The notes under the pieces were generated by a model, which was not told the origin of the DNA, ran no database searches, and worked only from the letters and a program-made list of their open reading frames with translations. Shown in pieces: positions 1 through 8,271 of a DNA stretch of 64,000 bases (position 1 is the first letter of the stretch; each line of letters starts with the position of its first letter). The stretch is from Streptomyces sp. NBC_00461 (lineage in GTDB: Bacteria > Actinomycetota > Actinomycetes > Streptomycetales > Streptomycetaceae). The stretch lies in assembly GCF_036013935.1 (NCBI RefSeq), contig NZ_CP107902.1:4497001-4561000 (forward strand), in the 5' to 3' direction. A program made the translations under genes and the position numbers.

Positions 1-1198
1 GGAGCGGCCCCTGCGTGGCCCCCAGCAGGACGACGACCTGCGCGGACGGCTCGCCACCTGGGCGCTGTCGGAGGCGGAGATGCTGGGTGTTACGGGGCGG
101 GGCGCGCTGTCGGCGCACGGGCGGGCGCTGCTCGGGGCGCCGGAGCCGAAGAAGTCCCCGTCCGCGGACGGGGACGGGGGCGGGGGACCGGGCGACAAGC
201 TGCCCGTCCACCATGTGCCGGTCGCCCTGGAACCCCTCTCCCCCGCCGAGCAGATCACCGCCTCCGCCGCGGCCGCCCGCCTCCTCGCCCCGATGCTGCC
301 CGAGCCCCTGGACCACGTCCTGCTCCAGGCGGACCTGACGGCGGTCGCGCCCGGTCCGCTGCGGCGGCCGCTGGCCGACATGCTGGGTCTGCTGGCGGAC
401 GTGGAGTCGAAGGGCGGGGCGACGGTGTACCGCTTCACGCCGGGCTCGGTGCGGCGCGCCCTGGACGCCGGGAACGCCGCCTCCGACCTGCATGCCTTCC
501 TGGCCGCCCACGCGCGTACCCCGGTCCCTCAGCCGCTGACGTATCTGATCGACGACGTGGCCCGCAGGCACGGGCATCTGCGGGTCGGGTCCGCCTCGGC
601 GTATGTGCGCTGCGACGACGACGCGATGCTGAACGAGATCCTCGCCGACAAGCGCGCCGCGGGCCTGCGTCTGCGCCGCCTCGCCCCGACCGTCCTCGCC
701 ACCCAGGCCGACCCCGCGACCCTCCTCGACGGTCTGCGCGCGATGGGCTTCGCGCCGGCCGCCGAGTCGGCGGAGGGTGATGTCCTGATCACCCGTGCCG
801 ACGCCCACCGCACCCCGCCCCGCGCCGCGCCCGAGCCGGTCCCGGACGGCCCGCCGACCCCCGACGCGACGCTCCTGACGGCCGCGATCCGGGCGATCCG
901 GGCGGGCGACCTGGCCTCCACGGCCCCGCGCAAGCAGGGCCCCTCGGCCGCACCGGGCGGCGCCCTTCCGCGCACCGGCTCCGCCGAGACCCTCGCCACG
1001 ATGCAGGCCGCAGTCCTGACCGGCGAGGCCCTGTGGATCGGCTACGTCAACGCCGAGGGCACCGCCAGCCAGCGCGTCATCGCCCCGATCCGCGTCGAGG
1101 GCGGCTTCGTGACGGCGTACGACCACACGGCGGACGAGGTACGGACGTATCCGCTGCACCGGGTGACGGGAGTGGCGGAGCTGGCGGACGAGGCGTGA
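1..1198 (+). CDS. helicase-associated (XPB/Ssl2-like Helicase_C_3) domain protein, 5' truncated
   Basis: The reading frame is open from base 2 to the TGA at 1196-1198, so this is the C-terminal ~398 residues of a longer protein. The segment contains a Pro/Gly/Asp-rich linker, then a region of the type seen in actinobacterial proteins annotated as helicase C-terminal or helicase-associated domain (XPB/Ssl2 N-terminal-like), ending in a WYL-like stretch (LWIGYVNAEG, then EVRTYPLHRVTGV). No helicase motor motif lies in the visible part. A true XPB helicase lies 1.2 kb downstream on the same strand. The family assignment is from memory of the fold's sequence pattern and is moderately sure. Confidence 0.75.
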   Translation, partial: ERPLRGPQQDDDLRGRLATWALSEAEMLGVTGRGALSAHGRALLGAPEPKKSPSADGDGGGGPGDKLPVHHVPVALEPLSPAEQITASAAAARLLAPMLPEPLDHVLLQADLTAVAPGPLRRPLADMLGLLADVESKGGATVYRFTPGSVRRALDAGNAASDLHAFLAAHARTPVPQPLTYLIDDVARRHGHLRVGSASAYVRCDDDAMLNEILADKRAAGLRLRRLAPTVLATQADPATLLDGLRAMGFAPAAESAEGDVLITRADAHRTPPRAAPEPVPDGPPTPDATLLTAAIRAIRAGDLASTAPRKQGPSAAPGGALPRTGSAETLATMQAAVLTGEALWIGYVNAEGTASQRVIAPIRVEGGFVTAYDHTADEVRTYPLHRVTGVAELADEA

Positions 1199-1351
1199 GC
1201 CGGGTGCCCTTCGGATGCGATTCCGTGCGCTTCGTCGCAGCTCCACCCGCGTGACCGGAACTGTTCACCCGGGGCTTCCGGCACGGGCTCGCGGGCAGCG
1301 TTTCCTGAACGGGACCGGAACCGAGACCGGCTTTTCGACGAAAGGGGCCTC

Positions 1352-2248
1352 ATGGCCACGACGATCCGCCGCGCAGTCATCCCCGCCGCCGGGCTGGGGT
1401 CCCGCCTGCTGCCGCTGACGAAGGCGATCCCGAAGGAGATGCTGCCCGTCGGCGACAAGCCCGTCGTCGAGCACACGGTGCGGGAGCTGGTGGCGTCCGG
1501 CATCACCGACATCACCATCGTCGTCTCCGGCGGCAAGGGTCTGATCCAGGACCATTTCCGGCCGAATCCGGCGCTCGTGGCCCAGCTGCGGGCGGACGGC
1601 AAGGAGGCCTACGCGGACGCGGTGGAGGAGGTCGGCGAGCTGTCCCGGCAGGGCCACATCACCTACCTCGACCAGCACGGCCCGTACGGCAACGGCACGC
1701 CCGTCCTGAACGCCGCCCGCAACGTCGGCGACGAGCCGATCCTCGTCCTGTGGCCGGACGACGTGTTCGTGGCCGACGTCCCGCGCGCCCAGCAGCTGAT
1801 CCGGGCCTACGAGGCGACCAGCTGCCCCGTCCTCGCGCTGCTCCCCATGGATCCGGCCGACTCGCAGCGCTACGGCGTGCCCCGGGTCAAGGAGGATCTC
1901 GGCGACGGCCTTCTGCGCATCACCGGCCTGGTCGAGAAGCCGAAGCCGCAGGACGCCCCCTCCGGCTACGCGGCCATCGGCGGCTACGTCATCACGCCGG
2001 GCATCGTCGAGGAGCTGCGCAAGCAGACCAAGGCCTGGTACGAGCACCGGACCGGCGAGATCTACCTGACCGACGCGATCAACGCCTACGCCGCCACCAA
2101 GGCGGTGTACGGCCAGGTCATCCAGGGCCGCTGGTACGACACCGGCAACCCGCTGGCCTACCTCACCGCCCAGTTCGCCGCCGCGCTGGCCGACCCGGAG
2201 TACGGCCCGCCCCTGCGCCGCCTTGCGGAACTCACCGAGGGCTCCTGA
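1352..2248 (+). CDS. galU: GalU-family UTP--glucose-1-phosphate uridylyltransferase
   Basis: 298 residues, full length for the bacterial GalU family, which makes UDP-glucose from UTP and glucose-1-phosphate for glycan and trehalose metabolism. The N-terminal nucleotide-binding signature AAGLGSRLLPLTKAIPKEML (residues ~11-30) is intact, as are LWPDDVF around residue 132 (metal/nucleotide site) and VEKPKP. The ATG at 1352 follows a GAAAGGGG Shine-Dalgarno at 1340-1347. Streptomyces usually carries more than one GalU-like protein, so the preferred sugar phosphate is not certain. UDP-glucose is also a substrate of the otsA product encoded at 36785. Confidence 0.9.
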   Translation: MATTIRRAVIPAAGLGSRLLPLTKAIPKEMLPVGDKPVVEHTVRELVASGITDITIVVSGGKGLIQDHFRPNPALVAQLRADGKEAYADAVEEVGELSRQGHITYLDQHGPYGNGTPVLNAARNVGDEPILVLWPDDVFVADVPRAQQLIRAYEATSCPVLALLPMDPADSQRYGVPRVKEDLGDGLLRITGLVEKPKPQDAPSGYAAIGGYVITPGIVEELRKQTKAWYEHRTGEIYLTDAINAYAATKAVYGQVIQGRWYDTGNPLAYLTAQFAAALADPEYGPPLRRLAELTEGS

Positions 2249-2358
2249 AGATCGCGGGCTGCCCGGTGTGACGTGCTCGCCTCCCCGAAAGGAGGCGCGG
2301 TACGGCAGACTGGACGTTTGGCCGTCCCCGTCCGGCCGTTCGGAAAGGGTGCCCCCGC

Positions 2359-4005
2359 GTGAATGGTCCACTCATCGTCCAGTCCGACAAGACCCTGCTC
2401 CTGGAGGTCGACCACGAACAGGCCGGCGAGTGCCGTCGGGCCATTGCCGTGTTCGCGGAGCTGGAGCGGGCACCCGAGCACATCCACACCTACCGGGTGA
2501 CGCCGCTGGGGCTGTGGAACGCGCGTGCGGCCGGGCACGACGCCGAGCAGGTCGTGGACGCGCTCGTGCAGTACAGCCGCTACCCGGTGCCGCACGCGCT
2601 GCTCGTCGACGTCGCCGACACGATGGACCGGTACGGGCGGCTGACCCTCAGCAAGCACCCCACGCACGGGCTGGTCCTCACGACCACCGACCGGCCGGTG
2701 CTGGAGGAGATCCTGCGCTCGAAGCGGGTCGCGCCGCTGGTCGGCGCGCGGATCGACCCGGACACGGTCGCCGTGCATCCCTCCGAGCGCGGGCAGATCA
2801 AGCAGACGCTGCTGAAGCTGGGCTGGCCGGCCGAGGACCTCGCGGGGTACGTGGACGGTGAGGCGCACCCGATCGAGCTGAACGAGGACGGGTGGGCGCT
2901 GCGCCCGTACCAGAAGCAGGCCGTGGAGAACTTCTGGCACGGCGGGAGCGGGGTCGTGGTGCTGCCGTGCGGCGCCGGGAAGACCCTCGTCGGCGCCGGG
3001 TCGATGGCCCAGGCGAAGTCGACGACGCTGATCCTCGTCACGAACACCGTCTCGGCGCGGCAGTGGAAGCACGAGCTGGTGAAGCGGACCTCGCTGACCG
3101 AGGAGGAGATCGGTGAGTACAGCGGGACGCGGAAGGAGATCCGCCCGGTCACCATCGCCACCTACCAGGTGCTGACCACGAGGCGGAAGGGCGTCTACCC
3201 GCACCTGGAGCTCTTCGACTCCCGTGACTGGGGTCTGATCGTCTACGACGAGGTGCATCTGCTGCCCGCGCCCGTCTTCAAGTTCACGGCGGATCTGCAG
3301 GCGCGGCGGCGGCTCGGGCTGACGGCGACCCTCGTGCGCGAGGACGGACGTGAGTCGGATGTGTTCTCCCTGATCGGTCCCAAGCGGTTCGACGCGCCGT
3401 GGAAGGAGATCGAGGCGCAGGGCTACATCGCGCCCGCCGACTGCGTGGAGGTCCGGGTCAACCTCACCGACTCCGAGCGTCTCGCCTACGCCACCGCCGA
3501 GACCGAGGAGAAGTACCGCTACTGCGCCACGACCGAGACGAAGCGCAAGGTCACGGAGGCGATCGTGCGCCGGTTCGCGGGTCAGCAGATCCTCGTCATC
3601 GGGCAGTACATCGACCAACTCGACGAGCTGGGCGAGCACTTGAACGCGCCGGTCATCAAGGGTGAGACGTCCAACGCCCAGCGGGAGAAGCTCTTCGGCG
3701 CCTTCCGGGAGGGCGAGATCAGCGTGCTGGTGGTCTCCAAGGTCGCGAACTTCTCCATCGACCTGCCGGAGGCGACGGTCGCCGTCCAGGTGTCGGGCAC
3801 CTTCGGCTCACGCCAGGAGGAGGCCCAGCGGCTCGGGCGGGTGCTCCGCCCCAAGGCCGACGGCCACCAGGCGCACTTCTACTCGGTCGTCGCCCGCGAC
3901 ACCCTCGACCAGGACTTCGCCGCGCACCGCCAGCGGTTCCTGGCGGAGCAGGGGTACGCGTACCGGATCGTGGACGCGGACGAGCTGCTGGCGGAGGAGG
4001 CGTAG
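2359..4005 (+). CDS. DNA repair helicase XPB
   Basis: 548 residues, the usual size for bacterial XPB, a superfamily 2 3'-5' DNA helicase. Visible motifs are Walker A CGAGKT (~204-209), DEVH (297-300), the XPB-specific RED motif within LVREDGRE (~327-329), and the C-terminal motif VI region EEAQRLGRVLRPK. The N-terminal ~170 residues form the usual damage-recognition/N-terminal domain. The GTG at 2359 sits behind GGAAAGGG. Cytoplasmic, presumed role in DNA repair or transcription-linked repair; the bacterial physiological role is not settled. It is co-directional with the truncated helicase-associated gene at 1-1198. Confidence 0.93.
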   Translation: MNGPLIVQSDKTLLLEVDHEQAGECRRAIAVFAELERAPEHIHTYRVTPLGLWNARAAGHDAEQVVDALVQYSRYPVPHALLVDVADTMDRYGRLTLSKHPTHGLVLTTTDRPVLEEILRSKRVAPLVGARIDPDTVAVHPSERGQIKQTLLKLGWPAEDLAGYVDGEAHPIELNEDGWALRPYQKQAVENFWHGGSGVVVLPCGAGKTLVGAGSMAQAKSTTLILVTNTVSARQWKHELVKRTSLTEEEIGEYSGTRKEIRPVTIATYQVLTTRRKGVYPHLELFDSRDWGLIVYDEVHLLPAPVFKFTADLQARRRLGLTATLVREDGRESDVFSLIGPKRFDAPWKEIEAQGYIAPADCVEVRVNLTDSERLAYATAETEEKYRYCATTETKRKVTEAIVRRFAGQQILVIGQYIDQLDELGEHLNAPVIKGETSNAQREKLFGAFREGEISVLVVSKVANFSIDLPEATVAVQVSGTFGSRQEEAQRLGRVLRPKADGHQAHFYSVVARDTLDQDFAAHRQRFLAEQGYAYRIVDADELLAEEA

Positions 4006-4037
4006 GACTCGGCCCTCGGCCCTCCGCTTGATTGCGG

Positions 4038-4223
4038 TCACTTACGTCGTACGCCCGCTTCCTCGCCGTACTCGCCGAGTACGACGACGCTGAAGGCCGC
4101 GCCCGCGAAGACCTTGATCGCGCGCAGGGCGTCGCCGAGACGGTGGGGGTGGCTGCCCGTGACGGCTGTGGCACCGCCGGGCCGGCCCGGGCCATGGGCT
4201 GGGGTGAAGGTTGCTGCGCTCAT
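4038..4223 (-). CDS. small conserved hypothetical protein (61 aa)
   Basis: This 61-residue reading frame begins at the ATG complementary to 4221-4223. Its C-terminal half (LGDALRAIKVFAGAAFSVVV, then LGEYGEEAGVRRK) has the look of a conserved Streptomyces small protein: one amphipathic/hydrophobic segment at residues ~36-49 followed by a charged tail. It is convergent with the XPB gene, ending 33 bases after it. A longer ATG start exists at 4337, but the extra residues are low-complexity and unlike coding sequence. No function is known. An overlapping plus-strand frame at 4032-4250 is thought to be a shadow. Confidence 0.6.
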   Translation of the reverse strand: MSAATFTPAHGPGRPGGATAVTGSHPHRLGDALRAIKVFAGAAFSVVVLGEYGEEAGVRRK

Positions 4224-4342
4224 GTATCCATGGTGGCTCTTAGCACATAAGGCCGGCATCGGCCTGCGGACCGAAGCTCCGCCGCCGCCGCGTACGACTT
4301 CGGGCAGAGCAGTCCCTCCCGGGTATGACGGGGACATCCCCT

Positions 4343-4382
4343 AGGGGACTAGGGGACTAGGGGACTGAGGGACTAGGCGACT
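4343..4382. repeat. five tandem 8-bp units (AGGGGACT and variants)
   Basis: Units AGGGGACT at 4343, 4351 and 4359 are identical; GAGGGACT at 4367 and AGGCGACT at 4375 are variants. They lie in the 343-bp gap between the 61-aa gene and the HelR-like gene. Their role is unknown; slippage-type expansion is the simplest explanation. Confidence 0.7.
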
Positions 4383-4414
4383 GAGGACCGGGGCCCCTGG
4401 GCGGCGGAAAACGG

Positions 4415-4445
4415 TTGGCTTCCGTCTCGGCGTCTGGCCTAGAAT
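4415..4445 (+). promoter_or_regulatory. candidate promoter of the HelR-like gene
   Basis: TTGGCT (4415-4420) and TAGAAT (4440-4445) are separated by 19 bp, a loose sigma-70-type match that would give a leader of about 115 nt. No rifamycin-associated element (inverted repeat with GGGGCTTGC-type arms) was found between 4224 and 4566. The prediction is weak. Confidence 0.3.
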
Positions 4446-4566
4446 CTCCGCTCTTGCCCGCCTCCCTCCACGGAGCGCCGCCGCCCGGCCGGAAACCGGA
4501 CGGCTTTCCGCCATGCAGCGCCGTCCACCGGCGCCATCCGCACCGCAGGCCTTCGGAGGCATTCCC

Positions 4567-6693
4567 GTGTCCACGCCCGTCGACGACTCCAAGCCACTCG
4601 ACGACCCCAAGCCATCCGCTGACGCCAAGCCGTTCGACGACCCCCTCGACCCGCTCTCCCGCGAACGCTCCCACCTCACCGACTCGCGGGCCGCCCTGCG
4701 CGCCATGCGTGAGGACGTCGAGTCGCTGGACATCCGCGACGTCACCGCGAACTGGGTCAACGCCGAGGTCCTGGCCCGCCAGATCGACGAGCGCATCAAG
4801 GCGCTGGCCGACCTCAGCGACACCCCGCTGTTCTTCGGCCGCCTCGACTACCTGCACCCCCCGGGCGCCGACCGGGCGGAGGGCGCGGACGACGAGCGCC
4901 CGCGGCCGGAGGACGCTTATCAAACGCTGTACATCGGGCGCCGGCACGTGCACGACCACGACGGCGACCCGATGGTCATCGACTGGCGGGCACCGGTCTC
5001 GCAGCCGTTCTACCGGGCCTCCAAGAAGGACCCACTGGACGTCGCGCTGCGCCGCCGCTTCGGGTACACGGGCGGCGACCTCACGGCGTACGAGGACGAG
5101 CATCTCTCCGACCCGGCGGAGGCGGCCCGCACGAGCAAGCTGCTCCAGCAGGAGATCGAGCGCCCGCGCGTCGGCCCGATGCGGGACATCGTCGCGACCA
5201 TCCAGCCCGAGCAGGACGAGATCGTGCGCAGCGGGCTGGGCGGCACGGTGTGCGTGCAAGGAGGGCCCGGGACCGGAAAGACCGCCGTCGGCCTGCACCG
5301 TGTCGCCTATCTCCTCTACGCCCATCGCGAGCGGCTCGCCCGCACCGGCACGCTCGTCATCGGCCCGAACCGGTCCTTCCTGCACTACATCGAGCAAGTT
5401 CTGCCCGCCCTGGGCGAGTTGGCTGTCAAGCAGGCCACCGTGGATGACCTCGTGGCGCATGTCGAGGTCAGGGGCGCCGACGAGGCACCGGCCGCGATCA
5501 TCAAGGGCGACGCGAGGATGGCGGAGGTGCTGCGGCGGGCCGTCCACTCGCACGTCACCCTGCCGACCGAGCCGGTCGTCGTGGTGCGCGGCTCACGCCG
5601 CTGGCGGGTGCCCGCGCACGAACTCGGGGACATCGTCCGCGAGTTGCTCGACCGCGGTATCCGTTACGGCGCCGCCCGCGAGGCCCTTCCGCAGCGCATC
5701 GCGCACGCCGTGCTGGTGCAGATGGAGCGGTCGGGCGAGGCACCGGACGACCGGGTGCAGGACGCGGTGGCCCGCAACAGCGCGGTCAAGGCGGCGGTGA
5801 AGGCGGTCTGGCCGCCGGTCGACCCGGCGAAACTGGTTCTGCGGCTGCTGACGGACGCGGACTTCCTCGCCGTACACGCGGAGGGGTTGTTGAGCGAGGA
5901 CGAACAGAAGACGATCCTCTGGGCGAAGCCCGTGCGCAGCGCCAAGGCCGCCAAGTGGTCGCCCGCGGACGCGGTGTTGATCGACGAGACGACGGACCTG
6001 GTGCAGCGCACGCACTCCCTCGGCCATGTGGTCCTGGACGAGGCGCAGGACCTCTCCCCCATGCAGTACCGGGCCGTCGGCCGCCGCTGCACCACCGGTT
6101 CGGCGACGGTTCTCGGTGACCTGGCGCAGGGCACCACGCCCTGGGCGACGAGGAGTTGGGACGAGGCCCTCGCCCACCTCGGCAAGTCGGACGGTGTCAT
6201 CGAGGAGCTGACGGCCGGTTTCCGCGTCCCGACGGACGTCATCACGTACGCCTCCCGGCTGCTCCCGCACATCGCGCCCGGCCTGACGCCGGTCGCCTCG
6301 GTCCGTGAGAACCCGGGCTTCTTCGACCTCCGCCCGATCACCGACACCGCCGAAGTCGTCGCCGCCTGCGAGGAGTTGCTGGGCAACGAGGGCTCGACGG
6401 GGCTGATCGTGGCCGACGCCCGCGTTCCTTCCCTGGCGGCGGCGCTGACGGCGGCCGGCATCACCTACCTGGCCCCGGGCGAGGAGACCACCCAGGACAC
6501 CCGCCTCACCCTGGTCCCGGCGTCGCTCGCCAAGGGCCTGGAGTACGACTACGTGGTCCTGGACGAGCCACAGGCCGTGGTCGACGGAGAGCCGGACGAA
6601 CGCACGGGCCTGCGGCGACTGTATGTGGCGCTGACCCGAGCGGTCTCCGGCCTGATCGTGACGCACGCGGCGCCGTTGCCGACGCAGCTGTGA
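4567..6693 (+). CDS. helR: HelR/HelD-like RNA polymerase-recycling ATPase
   Basis: 708 residues from the GTG at 4567, chosen because GGAGG lies at 4555-4559, 7 nt upstream; an in-frame ATG at 4513 lacks such a site. It is a UvrD/Rep-like superfamily 1 motor with Walker A GGPGTGKT (~232-239), the early GRLDY and IGRR...DWRAPVSQPFYR blocks of the HelD family, VVLDEAQDLSPMQYRAV (Walker B/motif II), and a C-terminal ALTRA motif. Family members bind RNA polymerase, dissociate stalled complexes, and in HelR displace rifamycins. The N-terminal ~35 residues are a D/P/K-rich repetitive tail. HelR rather than generic HelD is inferred from overall similarity in actinobacteria. Confidence 0.85.
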   Translation: MSTPVDDSKPLDDPKPSADAKPFDDPLDPLSRERSHLTDSRAALRAMREDVESLDIRDVTANWVNAEVLARQIDERIKALADLSDTPLFFGRLDYLHPPGADRAEGADDERPRPEDAYQTLYIGRRHVHDHDGDPMVIDWRAPVSQPFYRASKKDPLDVALRRRFGYTGGDLTAYEDEHLSDPAEAARTSKLLQQEIERPRVGPMRDIVATIQPEQDEIVRSGLGGTVCVQGGPGTGKTAVGLHRVAYLLYAHRERLARTGTLVIGPNRSFLHYIEQVLPALGELAVKQATVDDLVAHVEVRGADEAPAAIIKGDARMAEVLRRAVHSHVTLPTEPVVVVRGSRRWRVPAHELGDIVRELLDRGIRYGAAREALPQRIAHAVLVQMERSGEAPDDRVQDAVARNSAVKAAVKAVWPPVDPAKLVLRLLTDADFLAVHAEGLLSEDEQKTILWAKPVRSAKAAKWSPADAVLIDETTDLVQRTHSLGHVVLDEAQDLSPMQYRAVGRRCTTGSATVLGDLAQGTTPWATRSWDEALAHLGKSDGVIEELTAGFRVPTDVITYASRLLPHIAPGLTPVASVRENPGFFDLRPITDTAEVVAACEELLGNEGSTGLIVADARVPSLAAALTAAGITYLAPGEETTQDTRLTLVPASLAKGLEYDYVVLDEPQAVVDGEPDERTGLRRLYVALTRAVSGLIVTHAAPLPTQL

Positions 6694-6718
6694 TGGCCCG
6701 CACGTCAGGTGGGCACGT

Positions 6719-7420
6719 TCAGCGTTCGTCCAGTACGCGACGCCACTGACGCACCGCCTCCGACGCAACCGGTCCGTCCCAGCCCCCCGGCCGTGCCGCA
6801 CCGCCGATGTGGAACGCGTCGATGCCGGCGGCCTTCAGTCGGGGTACGTGTTCCAGCCGCAGGCCGCCGCCGACCATGATCCGCGGCTCGTAGCCGGGGT
6901 CTCCGCGCCGGGCCGCCTCGGTGAGCAGGGTGGGCAGGCCGTCGTCGACGCCCGTGGCCGAGCCGGCCGTGAGGTAGGCGTCCAGGCCGGGCAGTCCGTC
7001 GAGCTGCTTGCGCAGGGCGTCGCGGTCCGCGGCCCGGTCGATGGCGCGGTGGAAGGTCCAGCGGCAGCCGTCCAGCTCCCCCACGATCCGCTCCACGGCG
7101 TCCAGGTCGACGAGGCCGTCGGGGTCGAGGAACCCGAGCACGAACTCCTCGGCCCCCGCGGCCCGCATCTCCCGGGCGGCCCGGACCAGCCGCGCGACGT
7201 CCTCGGGGTCTCCGGCGGCGAATCCGTCCGTCAGCCGCAGCATCACGCGCAGGTCGATGTCGACGGCGGCCCGGATCCCGGCGAAGGTCTCGACCGGCGG
7301 GGTCAGCCCGTCGGCCGCCATGTCGGTGACCAGCTCTAGGCGGTCCGCGCCTCCGGCCTGGGCGGCGACCGCGTCCTCGGCACCGAGGGCGATCACCTCC
7401 AGGACTGCACGCGTGCTCAT
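6719..7420 (-). CDS. cutC: CutC family protein (copper homeostasis)
   Basis: 233 residues, full length for the CutC TIM-barrel family. Visible blocks are LEVIALGAEDAVAAQAGGAD at the N-terminus, MLRLTDGFAAG (family usually MIRPR.GDF), WTFHRAIDRAAD around residue 142, LTAGSATGVDDGL, and a C-terminal GGGLRLEHVPRLKAAGIDAF. The family is tied to copper homeostasis, but the biochemical role is disputed. The ATG at 7420 follows GGAAGGGG on the minus strand. It is convergent with helR. A DasR-like palindrome sits ~35 bp upstream (7455-7470), hinting at control by amino-sugar signals. Confidence 0.85.
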   Translation of the reverse strand: MSTRAVLEVIALGAEDAVAAQAGGADRLELVTDMAADGLTPPVETFAGIRAAVDIDLRVMLRLTDGFAAGDPEDVARLVRAAREMRAAGAEEFVLGFLDPDGLVDLDAVERIVGELDGCRWTFHRAIDRAADRDALRKQLDGLPGLDAYLTAGSATGVDDGLPTLLTEAARRGDPGYEPRIMVGGGLRLEHVPRLKAAGIDAFHIGGAARPGGWDGPVASEAVRQWRRVLDER

Positions 7421-7454
7421 AGGACCCCTTCCGTCGGTGTTCCCTGGAGCGGCT

Positions 7455-7470
7455 ACAGGTCTAGTCCAAT
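7455..7470. promoter_or_regulatory. DasR-like (dre) palindrome upstream of cutC
   Basis: On the minus strand the sequence is ATTGGACTAGACCTGT. It matches the DasR-responsive element consensus A(C/G)TGGTCTAGACCA(C/G)T at all but two core positions, and shares the core TGGACTAGACCT with the site between the lipoprotein gene and nagK (40845-40860). It lies 35 bp upstream of the cutC start. Other GntR/HutC-type regulators bind similar sequences. Confidence 0.45.
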
Positions 7471-7516
7471 CTCAGGGTACGACGGGAGGGCGGAGGGCCG
7501 CGAGATCGCCCCCCCG

Positions 7517-8225
7517 TCACCCGAAGATGTTCAGCTCCCCGACATCCGCCCCGACCAGCTCGTACGCCGCGGTTTTCGGCACGGGACGCCCCGAACAGAG
7601 CCGTACGAGCGTGGCGGCGTCCCCGATGAAACGGGCCGGCGTCCGCTCGCCGCTCATCTCGCCCAGCAGCAGCGGCTCGTCCACGTCGTCGAGGTCGGCG
7701 TGCAGCGGTACGCGGCCCTTCTCCCGGGTGATCCGCGCGAGGAGGGTGAGCGCGTCCGGGAGCCCGGCGCCCCCGTAGGCCCCCGGCTCGCCCCAGACGT
7801 CCCGTACGTCACCCGCGTGCACCCTCCCCCACTGCTTTAAAGGCGTGGGGGGACCCCCACCCCAGCGCCACCATGTCCAGCACCCCGCCCGCCTTGGCGA
7901 TCACCGGCCCGGCCTCGGTCATGCCGCGCTCCAGCTCGTCGACGACCTGCGCGTTCGTCCACTGGGCGCGCTCGGCGATGTCGCGGTCGTTCGACTCGGG
8001 CGAGAAGACCCCCTTCTCGAACCGGCTCTCCACGACCCGCATCAGCGCGGACGAGCAGTGCGCGAGCACGTCCCGGACACTCCAGCCGGGACAGGAGCCG
8101 GTCAACGTGGCGAAGTCGGCGTCGGGGCGGGTCCGCAGCAGCGGTACGAGCGCGTCGCGTTCCATGGTCAGGAGTCGTCCGGGCAGTTCGGGGTCGCGTA
8201 CGTCGTGCAGGTCTGCAGTCGTCAT
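7517..8225 (-). pseudogene. mycothiol-dependent maleylpyruvate isomerase-like protein, frameshifted by an insertion
   Basis: Two adjacent minus-strand frames together make one protein of the mycothiol-dependent maleylpyruvate isomerase (DinB-like) family. The N-terminal part (8225-7809, from MTTADLHDVRDPELPGRLL) holds GSCPGWSVRDVLAHCSSALM, the family's metal-His helix. The C-terminal part (to 7517) resumes with HAGDVRDVWGEPGAY. Between them a ~37-bp palindromic sequence (7824-7860) shifts the frame, and the first half runs into a TGA at 7809. The N-terminal half alone would be 138 residues. Either the gene is broken or, less likely, the base calls in this GC hairpin are wrong. The start at 8225 avoids overlap with the divergent HD gene. 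Confidence 0.8.
7824..7860. repeat. small palindromic insertion element (MITE-like)
   Basis: The arms CCCCCAC (7826-7832), GTGGGGG (7845-7851) and CCCCCAC (7854-7860) can form alternative hairpins around TGCTTTAAAGGC. Sequences of this GGGGGTCCCCCC...GTGGGGGAG type are recognised from memory as a family of short interspersed Streptomyces palindromes. Here it lies inside the coding sequence of the isomerase-like gene and is the apparent cause of the frameshift. Confidence 0.7.
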
Positions 8226-8271
8226 GGGGATCACGCCAGGGGTCCGGCGGCAGACACGGGAGAATGCGTGC

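Noticed and set aside
1265..3639. Long minus-strand ORFs of 368 and 493 codons
   Set aside because: They are antisense shadows of galU and XPB, with Val/Arg/Gly-rich low-complexity translations typical of high-GC shadows.
4032..4250. 72-aa plus-strand ORF after XPB
   Set aside because: Overlaps the opposite-strand 61-aa frame, whose C-terminal sequence looks conserved; no ribosome site or motif on the plus strand.
7517..7822. Independent 101-aa gene
   Set aside because: It begins in mid-domain of an isomerase-like protein and continues the upstream frame across an insertion, so it is the 3' part of a broken gene.
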